64,000 bases of DNA from Cotesia glomerata (lineage: Eukaryota; Arthropoda; Insecta; Hymenoptera; Braconidae): NCBI RefSeq assembly GCF_020080835.1, contig NC_058160.1, positions 12,732,047 through 12,796,046 of the forward strand. Reading direction: 5' to 3'. Of this stretch, positions 34,725-47,900 are shown one piece after another. The position numbers were made by a program, and so were the translations under genes. The notes under the pieces were generated by a model. It searched no databases. It had not been told where the DNA came from and saw only the letters and a list, made by a program, of their open reading frames with translations. Each line of letters starts with the position of its first letter. The first letter of the stretch is position 1.

Positions 34725-36300
34725 TTCAATCATCTTATAAACAACGCATTTGTTTATAACAATTTTTCAAACAATAAAATATAAAAATAAAAAAAAATTA
34801 TTTCCGTGCAGCTTCTGACAACATAAAAACGGATCATTAATAATATTTTGAAAAAATAAATTTTTTTGATGATTAATTTAAGTTTATAATTTTGCAATAA
34901 CGAAAATTAATGATAAAAAATTGAAAAATAAAAATTTTTTAATTTTTCGAACGGGGATCTATTTTGAAGCCTTCCAAGAATTGCTCCAAGAGAGGAAAAA
35001 AATCTCAAATAGTTATAGTTTAACAATTATCACACTTGCAATGTACATGTTCAAGCCGAAAAAAAATTATTAATTAACAATTGCATAACTCTTTGAAAAA
35101 TTGTGATAAAGTTTTTTTCAGGCGGATTATTGTTCATTTATTTATCCAGTAAGCCCCTGATTTTTTTAAATTCTTAAATTTTATATTTAATATGTTAAAA
35201 TAATTTTTATTAATCAAGTGTTCAAAGTAGGTATGGCTTACGCAAGCCAGAGCACCCATTTTCGGCCTTATTTTCATCCCTCTGGGAAAATTATTAATAT
35301 TGGTTCTACAGTTCCGGGAGTCCAGACTTTTTTCTAGGAAATTTCCTCCTTTTTTTGAATTTTTTTAAAAGTTTTGAAAATCTTTATTAGTTGTTAAGAT
35401 ATTTGTAAAAAACTAAACGCCGTTTTCCAGTTAATTCTTAATAACCTTTGCAATTAACAAATGCGTTTTTAAGCAGTAAAAAAATTTTTTTAAAAAACTG
35501 TTTTTTTTTTTTTAATCATAATTATCAACAAAGATTATATTATCAAAAAAAAATTTTGAATTATCTCATAAGCAACGCATTTGTTTATAAAAGTTTTTTA
35601 AACAATAGGAGGTAAAAATTATTAATAATCATTTTTAAGTAGCTTCTGATCATAAGAAAATGGATCAATAATAATATTATATAAAAAAAAATTTTTTTCA
35701 ATGTTTAATAAAGCTTTATAATTTTTCACCTTAGTAAATTGTTAATAAAAAAACGACAATTAACAATTTTTTAATTTTTCCAACGGGAATCTTTTCTAAG
35801 ACCTTTGAAAAATAGCTCCACGAACGGAAAAAAATTCTCATATCAATAGTTTAACAATTATCACACTTGCAATGTTAATGTTCGTGTTACAAAAAATTGT
35901 TAATTAATTAATGGATAACTTATTGAAAGATCACGATAAAAATTTTTGGACCACGGATTATTATTCATTGATCTGTCCTGTAGGCGCCTGAATTTTTTCA
36001 AATTTTAATTTTTATATTTAATAAGTTTAAATAATATTTATTCATTGAAGGTCCGAAGGTGGCGTGGCTTGTGCAAACCGGAGTATCCGTTTTCGGGCGT
36101 ATTTTCAACCCTCTGGGAAAATTATAAATATTAGTCCTACGATTTCGGGAGTCAAAACTTTTTTTAGGAAATTTCTTCCTCTTTTTGAATCTTTTTTTAA
36201 ATTTGAAAAATCTTTATTAGTTTTTGAGATATTTTCAAAATCTAAACCCCATTTTTTTTTTTAGTTAATTGTTAATAACTTCTGCAATTTTTGCAAGCGG
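34725..36300. repeat. Two diverged ~830-bp tandem copies
   Basis: Landmarks repeat about 830 bp apart: AACGCATTTGTTTATAA (34743, 35573), TTTAACAATTATCACACTTG, GAAAATTAT-AATATT-GT-CTAC and CGGGAGTC-A-ACTTTTTT. The copies are AT-rich and non-coding, roughly 75-80% alike by eye. Confidence 0.8.
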
Positions 36301-36464
36301 AACTTCATTTTTTTCGAAAATCATCTAAATGCCATTCTGAATCGAATGACAATTCAATCATAATTTTCGGAGACTGCTGAAAAAAGTTGACCAAAAAGGC
36401 ACTTGTTGACTAGACTATCAGCTATCACGCAGTATACTGTGTGTGCTGGCTACACACAAGTATA

Positions 36465-36526
36465 TACACACACACACACACACACACAATTGAAAAGTGA
36501 AAGGTGCGCGAGAAATGATGCGCACC
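36465..36526. repeat. (AC)n tract and GGTGCGC hairpin
   Basis: A CA run at about 36467-36488, then GGTGCGC (36503-36509) paired with GCGCACC (36520-36526). DNA from here to 37361 is otherwise featureless. Confidence 0.6.
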
Positions 36527-37361
36527 AAAAACGTTACTATCCCATTTGATGAGTAGGTTTTACTCTCCATATTTTTCTCATACAGGGCGCCTTATATGAA
36601 AATCGATTCTTAAGGAGTAAACTCCAAAAAAGTAAATTGGTCTTTTTTATACTTATCAATTCGATCTGAATCAATTTTGAATAACATTCATAATATTCGA
36701 CAAAAATTCATGCAGTTGAGTTCATTGGTTTTAAAAATATATAATAAAAGAAATTAAGACATTCAATCTTCGTTAAGAATAATTTTTTTTTGTTTTTTAA
36801 CATAATAAGAAAAAAAAAATTTTATAAATTTCTTGTTAGTTCAAAAAATTTCATTTCCTGCTGATGAAACACTTTCAAAGTTTCTAACAAAATTTTTAAA
36901 TCCTACGTTAAAAAAATAACGTTTTAAGGTATAACTGATAATACGATTCAAGTAATTTTTAATTAAATAAAATTTTCAAACTTTTTGTTTTCGTAATTTT
37001 AAATTATTTTAGTTCTCAGATCACGAGAATTAATCAAAAGAATGTAAATACAAAATTTTCTTTCCTTTGTACTTAAGAATTCTATATTGCAGATTGCTTA
37101 AAAATAAATATTAATTTTTTTAATTAATAATTTCCAGATTTTATTATTTTTATAAATTTATTTAGTTCTAATATGATATACAAAATATAAGGCCGCCTTA
37201 AATATTGATTAGACCATTTTTACAGTTTTCAAACAATGCACTAACTTCACATTGACAAAGTTACTTTTTTTTTTAACTGTTTTCAATTAAACCTTAAATT
37301 TAAAAGATTATACAAAAAATGTTGTTTTTACAACATTTAAATCTAAATACTGATAAACTTA

Positions 37362-37795
37362 AGGTAGTACTACCGGTTTTAGAATTGACGTTCAGAATTT
37401 GATGAAACTTGGCATACAGGTACATAATAATATCTTAAATAACCACATAAATTTTTGAAGGCCTACAGAGAACTGAAAAAAAGATATTAATATTTACATA
37501 TTTTTATCTTTACCATTGATCCTTATGGAAAATCACAAACTTTGTTTTATTTCACAAAACTGGACGTTCAGATTCTTATAAAAATTAAGATAATGAAAGA
37601 AAATAACATCTAAAATATATTTAATAACAATCAGTATGGTTTCAGAGAATATGAGAATATTTGTTAATAAAAAACATTCAAAATTTATTTCTGTCTCTCT
37701 TTCTTCAACGCGATTTAGTATAGGGAAATCTACTGCGTTAATTAAATAAGGTTAGGTTTTGGGATTTGACTCTTGTGGTAACAGTAGTACTACCT
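37362..37795. mobile_element. 434-bp mariner-type MITE near the TESK 3' end
   Basis: TIR AGGTAGTACTAC / GTAGTACTACCT, with TA on both sides (37360-37361, 37796-37797). No ORF. Confidence 0.8.
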
Positions 37796-37797
37796 TA

Positions 37798-38408
37798 TAT
37801 ATTAATATATATATTAATGTTAAACGTGTATAGTTTTTATTACAGATATGGAGTAATCGACTAAATATTTAAAATGGTCAATGAACAATTAATAGAATAG
37901 TAATGAAAAAATATTTTATTGTAGCTTGTTTATAAGACAATAAATAATATTTATATAATAGTGGTACGTCAGATAATAGTAACAAGGAAATTTGCACATA
38001 TATTCTTAGTTCTCATGACAAACTGATAATTAGGGAGTTAAGAGATACTTTAAAACTTTGGTAATTATATTTACATTCTATTAACATCCTCTTTTGTAAA
38101 TAATTATTGAAAATCGTTTTAATAATATGTTTTGTATGAACAAACAAGTTTATTCAACTGCGATCAAGTTAATAAATCAAAATTGAGAATAAACAATGGC
38201 TAGGGCTTCCATTGAATAATTAATAATTAATAAAAATAATAATTTAACGTAAAATTGCATCCCACGAAAGTACTTCGTTCGAGTTTTGATCGGGCAAAGT
38301 ATAAAATGGTTACATATTATATATTTACTAATAAATATTTATCTATACAAATACAGAATTTTCAAATACTCAAAAACATTCATTTTGTGAACAATAGTGA
38401 TATTTGAG
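37798..38408. other. TESK 3' UTR and downstream DNA
   Basis: AT-rich. Several AATAAA-like signals lie on the minus strand (for example TTTATT on plus near 38149). No other gene. Confidence 0.4.
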
Positions 38409-38921
38409 TCATTTTTTATCGAAAAGGGATAATTTATTTTTTACGGCGCCATCACAAATAACTAGTCGTTGAGCAGTAGAGACGTTACACAATGGTACAC
38501 CGCTTTCAAAACTTGCTTTTAATAGATTTATTTTATTCGGAGCCTTATCATTAGTATTTTTACTACCAATACCTTGTTTTTTTTCGAAGTACTCGACTAT
38601 TTTTGAAATAGTTGTGCTAGAGGAGCCAATACTGTTTAATTTCTCTTCCCAATAAGACGAATCTCCTCCACCAAGACTCGCAATATCTTCAGAAGAATCT
38701 GTAAATATTGAACTTGTTCGATGGTCGTCCAAGAGAAATAAACTACTGGCTGCTGAACTACTTAACGTAGATGCGTGTCGATGATTAGATGATTCTGGGC
38801 TTGAATCCTCATCGATACAACTCCAGAATCCAGATTCACAGCTGCCTCGTCTCCGAAATTCCCAGCTTTCTTTAAATACAGGGTTAGCAAAGAAATAAGT
38901 ACCTCCACCTGTTTTTATAAC
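38409..38921 (-). CDS. TESK1: TESK last exon
   Basis: Acceptor atttccag|GTTATA gives VIKTGGGTYFFANPVFKESW, then Ser-rich sequence (CESGFWSCIDEDSSPESSN) and the C-terminus ending LSLFDKK-stop at 38409. Phase 0 matches the previous exon. Confidence 0.85.
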   Translation of the reverse strand, partial: VIKTGGGTYFFANPVFKESWEFRRRGSCESGFWSCIDEDSSPESSNHRHASTLSSSAASSLFLLDDHRTSSIFTDSSEDIASLGGGDSSYWEEKLNSIGSSSTTISKIVEYFEKKQGIGSKNTNDKAPNKINLLKASFESGVPLCNVSTAQRLVICDGAVKNKLSLFDKK

Positions 38922-41900
38922 CTGGAAATAATAAATATGTTGCTAAACAACTTTGAGCAAACCGTAAACAATTTAATTTCTAAGCACAAGTAAGTGAAAC
39001 GTCTCCACTAAGTGTAATTCATAAGTAGAGATGTGCTGATTTCATAATATATTTATATTCTATGAAGAATGTCTCACGTGCTATTTCATCTTAATCTGAA
39101 CTATAATTACAAATAAATTACCGATTTGATACAGAGAACTCCAGATGTAACTGTGATTTGAAATTGTCTCACCTTTTTTTCCCATTTTCTTCTTGCAGTA
39201 GGGCTACTTGGTTCGGAATTAGGTTTTGTTCTCTCTAGAACTTTGGTAATGTTGACACTATTCGTTAGTTTAAATTTAGAATCAACGTTGTCGACAATAT
39301 TGGGTCTAATATCTTCAAGGGATGGAAGTTCAAGGCAACTGGAAAAAAGATCTCCTAAGATTTTTTTAACTCCTCCTAGAGCTTGAAAAGGATTTGCTGT
39401 CATAGGTCGATAATGAGGATCACTTCGACTAGCAATTTCAGCAACTCGTCTTGATGAGTGACACCGAGCTTTATCTGAAGGAGTTGCATTATCACAACTT
39501 CTAGCATCCGCTGAATGACTTCTTCGTCTAGCTGTCCAACGTTGAGCACACCTACTTTCTCTGACATTGTCATCGAGAGTTAATAAAGCTGTTTCGGCAC
39601 TTCGTGGTATCGCATGATAATGAATTCTTGATTGTTGATTATAATTCTTTATTAAATTTTCTAATATTATAACTATTTCTGGAAAAGTTGGCCGAGATTT
39701 GGGCTCATACTGTGAACACAAAAAAGTTTAAAGTTCAATGTCCGAAGTTTAAGATCACCTATGCTGTATGGATTAGATTGATTAAAAAAATTGACAATTT
39801 TTGAGTTTCACTAACAAAATTCCGTATATTTGCAGAAGTTAGGAAATTTGTTGATGTCAGCCCAATTTTTAGAGATTCAATCTTCATCACAATCGTGATT
39901 TTAAGGTTTTAGGAATTTATTCCGAATATTTTCAAAGTAATGTTTTTATGTTTGTATAATTGTGTGTGAATGAAGGTGAACAAATATCTTAATTAGAAAA
40001 TAAATGAGAAGATAACAGTTAAAATTTTTAAATAGTTTATCAAATCGAAATTCAGTTCACTGTATTTGAAAAGGTAATTCAAATGACATTCTCAGAAAAT
40101 TTCAATTGATTTGTAAATATTTCAAAAACATGCTCTACGGTTACCGGTATATCATCCATGTAAATTTTATTTCAAATCTTTTTTACTTAATACTTATAAT
40201 GTTAAACTGATTCATTGAGATGATGCAATTCCTAGCATTTAAACAGTACTCTTTATCCTAATAGGATTTAAGTTATCTATGGCACGCCGTTTTACTTTTT
40301 AAACTCATAAAAAAATAGTTGTCATAAAAATTCATTGAAAAGACAAATTCCATAATAATTATAACAGTTCTATTACAAATCGTACCAAGATATTATAACA
40401 TTGTATTTTTTTACTTTATTAAAAATTGTGCGTAAGTAAAATATTTACAAACTATGTATACATATAGAAAATTGTGTGCATTTTTATTCTTTAACATAAA
40501 ATTAGTTATTTCATAAGAAAGGAAATAATTATTTTGATTTATGTGTAATATATACGTTGAGTATTTATTTAGAATGTACAATTTCCAATTGACGAATATT
40601 ATTGATGCTGCATCGAATTTTTTTTTATTTTTGTAGGAAGTGAAATAATATGACGATTTAATTATTTAAAGTATCGTCCAATAATAGCTAAATATTTCAA
40701 CGATATAAAAAATTAATGGCTTTTCAATTATGTACATAATGCTAATTCCTTAAATTTTTAACTGATGCTAAAGAATTATAACTTATTGTTGAAACATTTT
40801 TTAATTTTATTTTTGAAGACATCCAAAGTGCTAAAAAATCCATATAATTGACCATTAAATTTCTATATCTAGTAATTTTTTGTTCGCATTATTAAATAAG
40901 CAACGAAAAATGAAAAATAAATTACCAGGGAAAACTTTATTTCATTATAAAATATGAATAAATTTTTATAAATCATGACCTTCATTCCATATTTCTTTAT
41001 GATGTTCTATCATCATAAAAATTCAGCAAATACACTATAACAAAATAATCAAGAAATTATTTTAGCTGATTGAATTAATAGACGATTCAAAAAATTATTA
41101 ATACGGATCATAACAAATGAATTCATGAATTAAAATTATCAATATTGATAATTTTAATTCCGAGTCTGAATTAAAAATAATAAACATTGATCATTTTAAT
41201 TCCGAGTCTGAATTAAAATTATGAAAATCGATCATTTTAATTCGAATTTGGAATTAAAATGATCGATATTGATAATTTTAATTCTGTCTGAATTAAAATT
41301 ATCAATATTGATAATTTTAATTCCAAGTTCGAATTAAAATTATCTAAATAGATAATTTTAACTCCGAGACCCATCAAATCCCGCGATTTTGTATTGGCTG
41401 CACGGATGGTTTAAACATCTAGTGATAATTTTAATTCATCCTGTAAATTAAAATTATCAATATTGATAATTTTTATTGCTAAGTTACAGATCGACTTAAT
41501 TATTGTTTAATATTTTTTGATACTTCAAATAAAATTCAATTGATTTCCATGATTTTAAATTCTGTCGTTTTACTTACAAAACTTTCCAATGATAAAGTAT
41601 TTTTTCCGTCATCGCACTAATTTTTATGAAAGTTTTAATTAATAAATTTCTGGAACCCTTGTTAATAAGTATAATTAATATAACCGAAAGCATTTAAACT
41701 AAATGCATTACCGCTCAAAATAACTGTACAAGTTATATATCACATATATCATTATTCTGGTATATCATTAATTAGCTAGAGAATTATTGAACAATAATAT
41801 TAAAATGATCCATATACATGCAAACATAATCTCAAAATTCATAATTATCATTATCAACAAAATATCAATTGATCAATTAAAATTAAAATTGTAAAAAATT

Positions 41901-44900
41901 ATATGAAAATAGGATAACTTGTTATTCAATAGTGATTCTTTTGAAACTTTAAAGATCACAGTTACTTTTTTTGATACAATATAAAATTGAAACAGAAGTT
42001 TAATAAATTTTTATCATATTTAATGATGATTAATATTTGTATACTATATTTTTAGGGACTGAATTAAATTTATCAGCTTAATAAAAATTTAGCTTCAATA
42101 AAATTCAAAAAATTTTTCATATAGCATATCTAGTATTCAAAAATAAAAATGAGTTCGTTTTTTTGTATCATAATTTCTAAGAGGAAAAAAAATTTTCATC
42201 TATATTCAACAACGTAAACAAAATTTACTATCATATATATAGCATCGGCAAATATGCGTACAGCTACAAATTCCAAATAAAAATTGATTCCTCCTTGAAA
42301 AGAATGTTGAAAAAATTGTAAAAAATAATATCATTAAAAATGAAAAATGCTCCAAAACCCTATATTTCTATATGCTTATAGAATTAAAATTATCAATAGT
42401 GAAATAAAAATAGATTTCAAAAAAATAATCTCAAATAAAAATTATGTCAAACATAATTCAAAAACAGTAAAAATGTTAATTATAATTTAAACCTTAGGTA
42501 AAAAATTTTAAGCTTTAAAAAGTAAAACGGCGTGCCATAGTTATCCCAGATTTTCCGTTTCATTAAAACATTTAATTTTTAAAGTGAAAAGTTAAATAGT
42601 TAGTTAATTTTTTATTCAAATAGCCTTGTATAAATATTTGAAATAATATAAATAATTTATTTGCATTAAATTCCAAAGTTATTAATTTAAAAAAATTAGT
42701 ATTTCTGTTACTTACGGTGCAACAATTGAAGGCAAGTTGTAAAAAGACAGGTGGTGGATCTGCTGGAGCACAAATTTCTGCTACAGCAAGATAATCAAGG
42801 CCAAAATTATCTGAGCGTGGAAGAACATCAGGATCAGCAGGTACGCGTCCAATTAATTCACATATTACTATACCAAAAGAAAAAACATCTGATCGGTGAT
42901 CATACCACTGTCCTTTTAAACATTCCGGTGACATCCAATACGGACTACCAACTGTACTTAATCGATATCCCGAATTTGGATCTGGAATTTTCGATGCAAG
43001 TCCAAAGTCCCCGACAACTGCTGTAAGTTTCTCAGTTTTTTCGTGGCATTTGATTAAAACATTTTTCGACGTCAAATCACGATGAAAAATTCCTCTACTA
43101 TGAAGATATGCCATACCTCGACCTATGTCTTGAGCAAGATTCATTTTTGTTAAATGACTTAAAGGTAGATGCCTGGCCATAATAAGTTGCTCCAAACTAC
43201 CATTGTTTATGTATTCTGTTAATGCATGTAACTGACCCTCATGGACACAAACACCCATAAATCTGAAAGTAATCAGTATTTTAACATTATTTAGAAAGCA
43301 CTTGTTTTCCATTATCTTCTTGATTAAAAGAATTCAAGAGTACAATATAAATTTCGTTTTGTAAATTTAGTTATTTTCAAAAATAATCGAAAAATATACG
43401 ACTGTAAATAAGAAAACCAGAAGAAAACAGAAAACGTCAAAGGAACCCACTGCGTAGGTCATTTGAAGATTAAAAAATTTGATACAAATAAACGACAGTC
43501 TGAAATTCGAAAATATGGTTTCGTACCTTCTTCTTATATACTAATTTTTAAAAATTTTGTTAATTTTTCAATTCTAAGATCATATTTCATCTATTAAAAT
43601 GCACCCAAGTCATTAACAATCGTGTTTAATTGATTTTTTTCTCATATTTATGGCTGTAATTTTCCCGATTTTTTTGGTTTTTTGAGATTTTTTTTATTTT
43701 AAAACGTTAAAAGAGCAAGATTTCAGATTTAAATTCAGTGAAACAAAGTACATAAAAATCATACTTAATCTGAATCCAAAAAATTTTTTTTATCTCGATA
43801 ATTTCGATTTTTCATGATTTATTGCAATTTTTTTGGATTTTTTGCTATTTTTTCAAATTTTGACGGCTCAACGGGCTAATTATGTTCAGATTCAGATTCA
43901 GTGAATTGAAATACATAAAAATCATACTTGATCTAGGTCCAAAAAATTTTGTTCATCGCTGTGACTGCAGTTTTTCGCAATTTTTTGGTTTTTTTTTGGT
44001 TTTTTGGATTTTACTCAAAATTTTGAGGGTGTACGGGCAAAACTGACTTCAGATTCGGATTCATCGCGTCAAAATACATAAAGATAAGTAGATCTGGTCA
44101 AAAGTACTGACAACTTTTTTTTTTGTGTGCCGGTTTTATTTACAAATAAACAAATAAAGAGTATAACCGAATGTATATAGCGAATCTGTCTTAGTAGCGT
44201 TTTTTATTTACACTTACTCGCCAGAATTAGGATAAAAATTGCTATTTATTAATTTTTCGCGACTTCTGTTCGAGACGTGGTACGGTGTGTGTGTGCGTTT
44301 TTGACAGAGAGTGAAAATAAAGGATAATATAAGTGTATTCAGAGAGTTGAAAAAGAATCGAAATGTAGTGTGAAAGAAGATGAAGAGGTAAGAAGATAAG
44401 GAGGAGGTTATTGAGAATAAGGCTGTTATGTCCACCCGCAAATTTTTTTTCTCTCTTCTCATTTTTCTTAATTTAAATCACCCACGCAGATGGAAGACTT
44501 CTCCATGCGCGAAAGCCACAATAAAATGTAAGCTACGTGACTGCTGGTTGACTAGCGGGGACTTCTGCAATCTCAGCACCGCGAGCTTTTAAAAAGGCGA
44601 TCAACAGCCAAATCCACGTCTTAGTTGGTTAATTCGACTTCCGCGTTTAACTGACGGGCCCGTGCCTTGTAGAGTCCTTTGCTTTAATTTGCTCCGCACT
44701 TAAAGGAAGTTTGGACGCGGTTTCAACCGGCAGGCCACGTATTAGTTATTAATATCTACGAGTCGGGATTCTCAAAGTTCTAATTTGCCCTGCACTTAGG
44801 CGAGAGCTCGGTCAGTAGATGAAAATTTAGAGAGTCAAAATCTCAAAGTTCTAATTTGCCCTGCACTTAGGCGAGATTTTGATCAATAAGAAAATCTAGA

Positions 44901-47900
44901 GAACCGGATTCTCAAAGTTCTAATTTGCCCTGCACTTAGGCGAGAGTTCGGTCAATAAGTAACTTCTTAAGATCTTTTAAAGCTAAATTTGCGGACTTTA
45001 CCCTACGGGGGACTGGAGGACGTTAGCTCAAATTCAAATAAAATTCATTATAATAATTTCGATTAAATAAAATTTGTGAAAGTGTAAAAGTTTTGGTGTT
45101 AATTAAAATAAATCTTAAAAAGAAGTGAAATCTGTTTTAAATAAATTCATTTCATAAAAATAAGAAGCCCTTAGAATAAGCAGCCCAAATCCATCCACAT
45201 CCATTCGCTGCAAATACCAACAGAGGGTCCAATCAAGGAAAAGGCACTACGATCAGCCCCGGAATCACGGATCCGATCCTAAGAAATAATCCAGCAAGTA
45301 GTAAGTACATCTACTCCTAATTAAAATCCGTGTACAGTCTCAAACGAAGGCGTGGTAAATTCGTACTTCGAAAACGTCCCACAAAAATAATTAAAACAAC
45401 GGAATTAAAACCTTCGTTGCGTATTCTTTAAACTGTTAGTCCAAACCTCCACCGTTTACGCTACCGCTCAAAAAACGCCCTTGGACATAACAAGGCAAAG
45501 TTGAAGGGAAGGAAGATATTTATAGAGAATGAAAAGAACCAAAAAGTTGAGAAAGAGCGCGCCAGGTTGGCAAAGAGGGAAAGGAAAAAAAGTGTGAAAG
45601 TGAGATTTGGCAAGATTTGGATAGAAACAAGGTACAAGCTCGATAGAATATGAAACGAACTGGTGAAAGTGGCAAAAACGAGAAGGGGAGAGGAGTGATC
45701 AAAGACAAGTGAATAGAGGAAGAGGCGGGAGGAGTAAAGTTTCTACGATTATTTGAAGGAGTTTGACGTCATCGGATGACGGAAATATGGGTCAAAGAAA
45801 AAAGATGGGGGCAATAAGAAGTAAGTTATCAGATGAGTTGCTATAGAATTATAATCCGGCAGTGAAAATAAAGAGGAGAGGAAAAGCTAGTGGGGGCATA
45901 ATCTCAGGTTTAAGACGATGGTAATTAGAGGAGATAATTGGAAGAGACTGAAATGTAGAGTTGTACCGTTCCGGAGCGGTATAGTTCCATGAACTATTTC
46001 TTTTGTCGGATACTTATCCGATCGGGTGGCCGAGCGATTCAACCCTGTGAATTTTAACTCCAGTCATTTGAACCTGACAAAACAACCTTGGTTATTTTAC
46101 CCCCCGGTCATTTGACCTTTATAAACTTAACCTTTAACAATTACATCCTATGGCTATTTCATCCATCGAAATTCATCGTCGGGACATTTTAACCCCAGAA
46201 ATTCACCCTTTGATATTTTTGTGGCCGATTAGCATTGTTAATGTAAATTTATGTTATTTTTCAAAAAGTAAAAAAGTAAAAATCGTAAAACACGATCACG
46301 GGCGTTTGTGTTGGACTATTTCTGAGTAAACACACTTATAAATCATGTTAAAAGTGCGCAACACGATTACAGGAATTTGTGTTGGCCTATTTCTGAGTAA
46401 ATACACATATAAATCTTGTTAAAAGTGCGCAACACTATTACGGGGGTTTGTGTTTGACTATTTCTGAGTAAACACACGTATAAATCTTGTTAAAAGTGCG
46501 CAACACTATTACGGGGGTTTGTGTTTGACTATTTCTGAGTAAACACACGTATAAATCTTGTTAAAAGTGCGCAACACGATTACGGGCGTTTGTGTTGAAA
46601 TATTTCTGAGTAAACACACATATAAATCTCCCACTAATGAAAATATTTTCTGTTTTTTAATAATGAATTTCCAAGGGTCAAAAGACCGGGGTTTAAAATG
46701 ACAAACGGGTCAATTTTGGAGGGTGAAGTGACCGGGTTGAAAGAACCAAAGGGTTAATTTCAGAGGGTCAAATGACAGGGGGTTGAAATGACCAGCGGTT
46801 TAATTTTAATTTTAGAGGTTCAAATATCCGGGAACGAATGTTCCGCTGGTCATTTCAACCCCCTGTCATTTGACCCTCTGAAATTAACCTTTTGGTTATT
46901 TCAACCCGGTCACTTCACCCTCCAAAATTGACCCGTTTGTCATTTTAACCCCCGGTCTTTTGACCCTTGGAAATTCATCATTAAATAACAGAAAATATTT
47001 TCATTAGTGGGAAGCTTCGCCCCCCCAACCCCCACCAGGGCTTCGCCCCTGGACCCCAGCTCTTTTAACAAGATTTATATGTGTGTTTACTCAGAAATAG
47101 GCCAACATAAACGCTTGTAATCGTGTTGCGCACTTTTAACAAGATTTATATGTGTGTTTACTTAGAAATATTCCAACACAAACGCTCGTAATCGAGTTGC
47201 GCACTTTTAACAAGATTTATACGTGTGTTTACTCAGAAATATTTCAACACAAACGCCCGTAATCGTGTTGCGCACTTTTAACAAGATTTATACGTGTGTT
47301 TACTCAGAAATAGTCAAACACAAACGCTCGTAATCGAGTTGCGCACTTTTAACAAGATTTATACGTGTGTTTACTCAGGAATAGTCAAACACAAACGCCC
47401 GTAATAGTGTTGCGCAATTTTAACAAGATTTATATGTGTATTTACTCAGAAATAGGCCAACACAAATGCCTGTAATCGTGTTGCGCACTTTTAACATGAT
47501 TTATAAGTGTGTTTACTCAGAAATAGTCCAACACAAACGCCCGTAATCGTGTTTTACGATTTTTACTTTTTTACTTTTTGAAAAATAACATAAATTTACA
47601 TTAACAATACTAATCGGCCATAAAAGTATCAAAGAGTGAATTTCTGGGGTTGAAATGTCCCGACGATGAATTTCGATGGATGAAATAGCCATAGGATGAA
47701 ATTCTTAAAGGTTGAGTTTATAAGTGTCAAATGACCGGGGGGTAAAATAACCAAGGTTTTTTTGTCAGGTTCACATGACCGAAGTTGAAATTCACAGGGC
47801 TGAATCGCTCGGCCACCAGTTGACTGAGTACGAGGACAGATTGACATTAAATTCAACTCCATTCACATCTGTTCTATGATAGCGTAAATGCTTGAGGGCA

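Larger units (their letters stand above)
46025..47817. repeat. 1.8-kb near-perfect palindrome
   Basis: GGTGGCCGAGCGATTCAACC at 46025 is matched by its complement ending at 47817, and the arms stay paired (about 95% by eye) to a centre near 46835 (CGAATGTTCCG). Right arm has an extra ~55-bp GC-rich block (GAAGCTTCGCCCCCCC..., 47010-47065). Confidence 0.92.

Noticed and set aside
44760..44960. Direct repeats resembling a CRISPR array
   Set aside because: Only three units, the repeat is longer than the spacers, eukaryotic LTR context.
46021..46050. GGTGGCCGAGCG resembling the start of tRNA-Ser/Leu
   Set aside because: No following D/T arms; it is the end of the palindrome arm.
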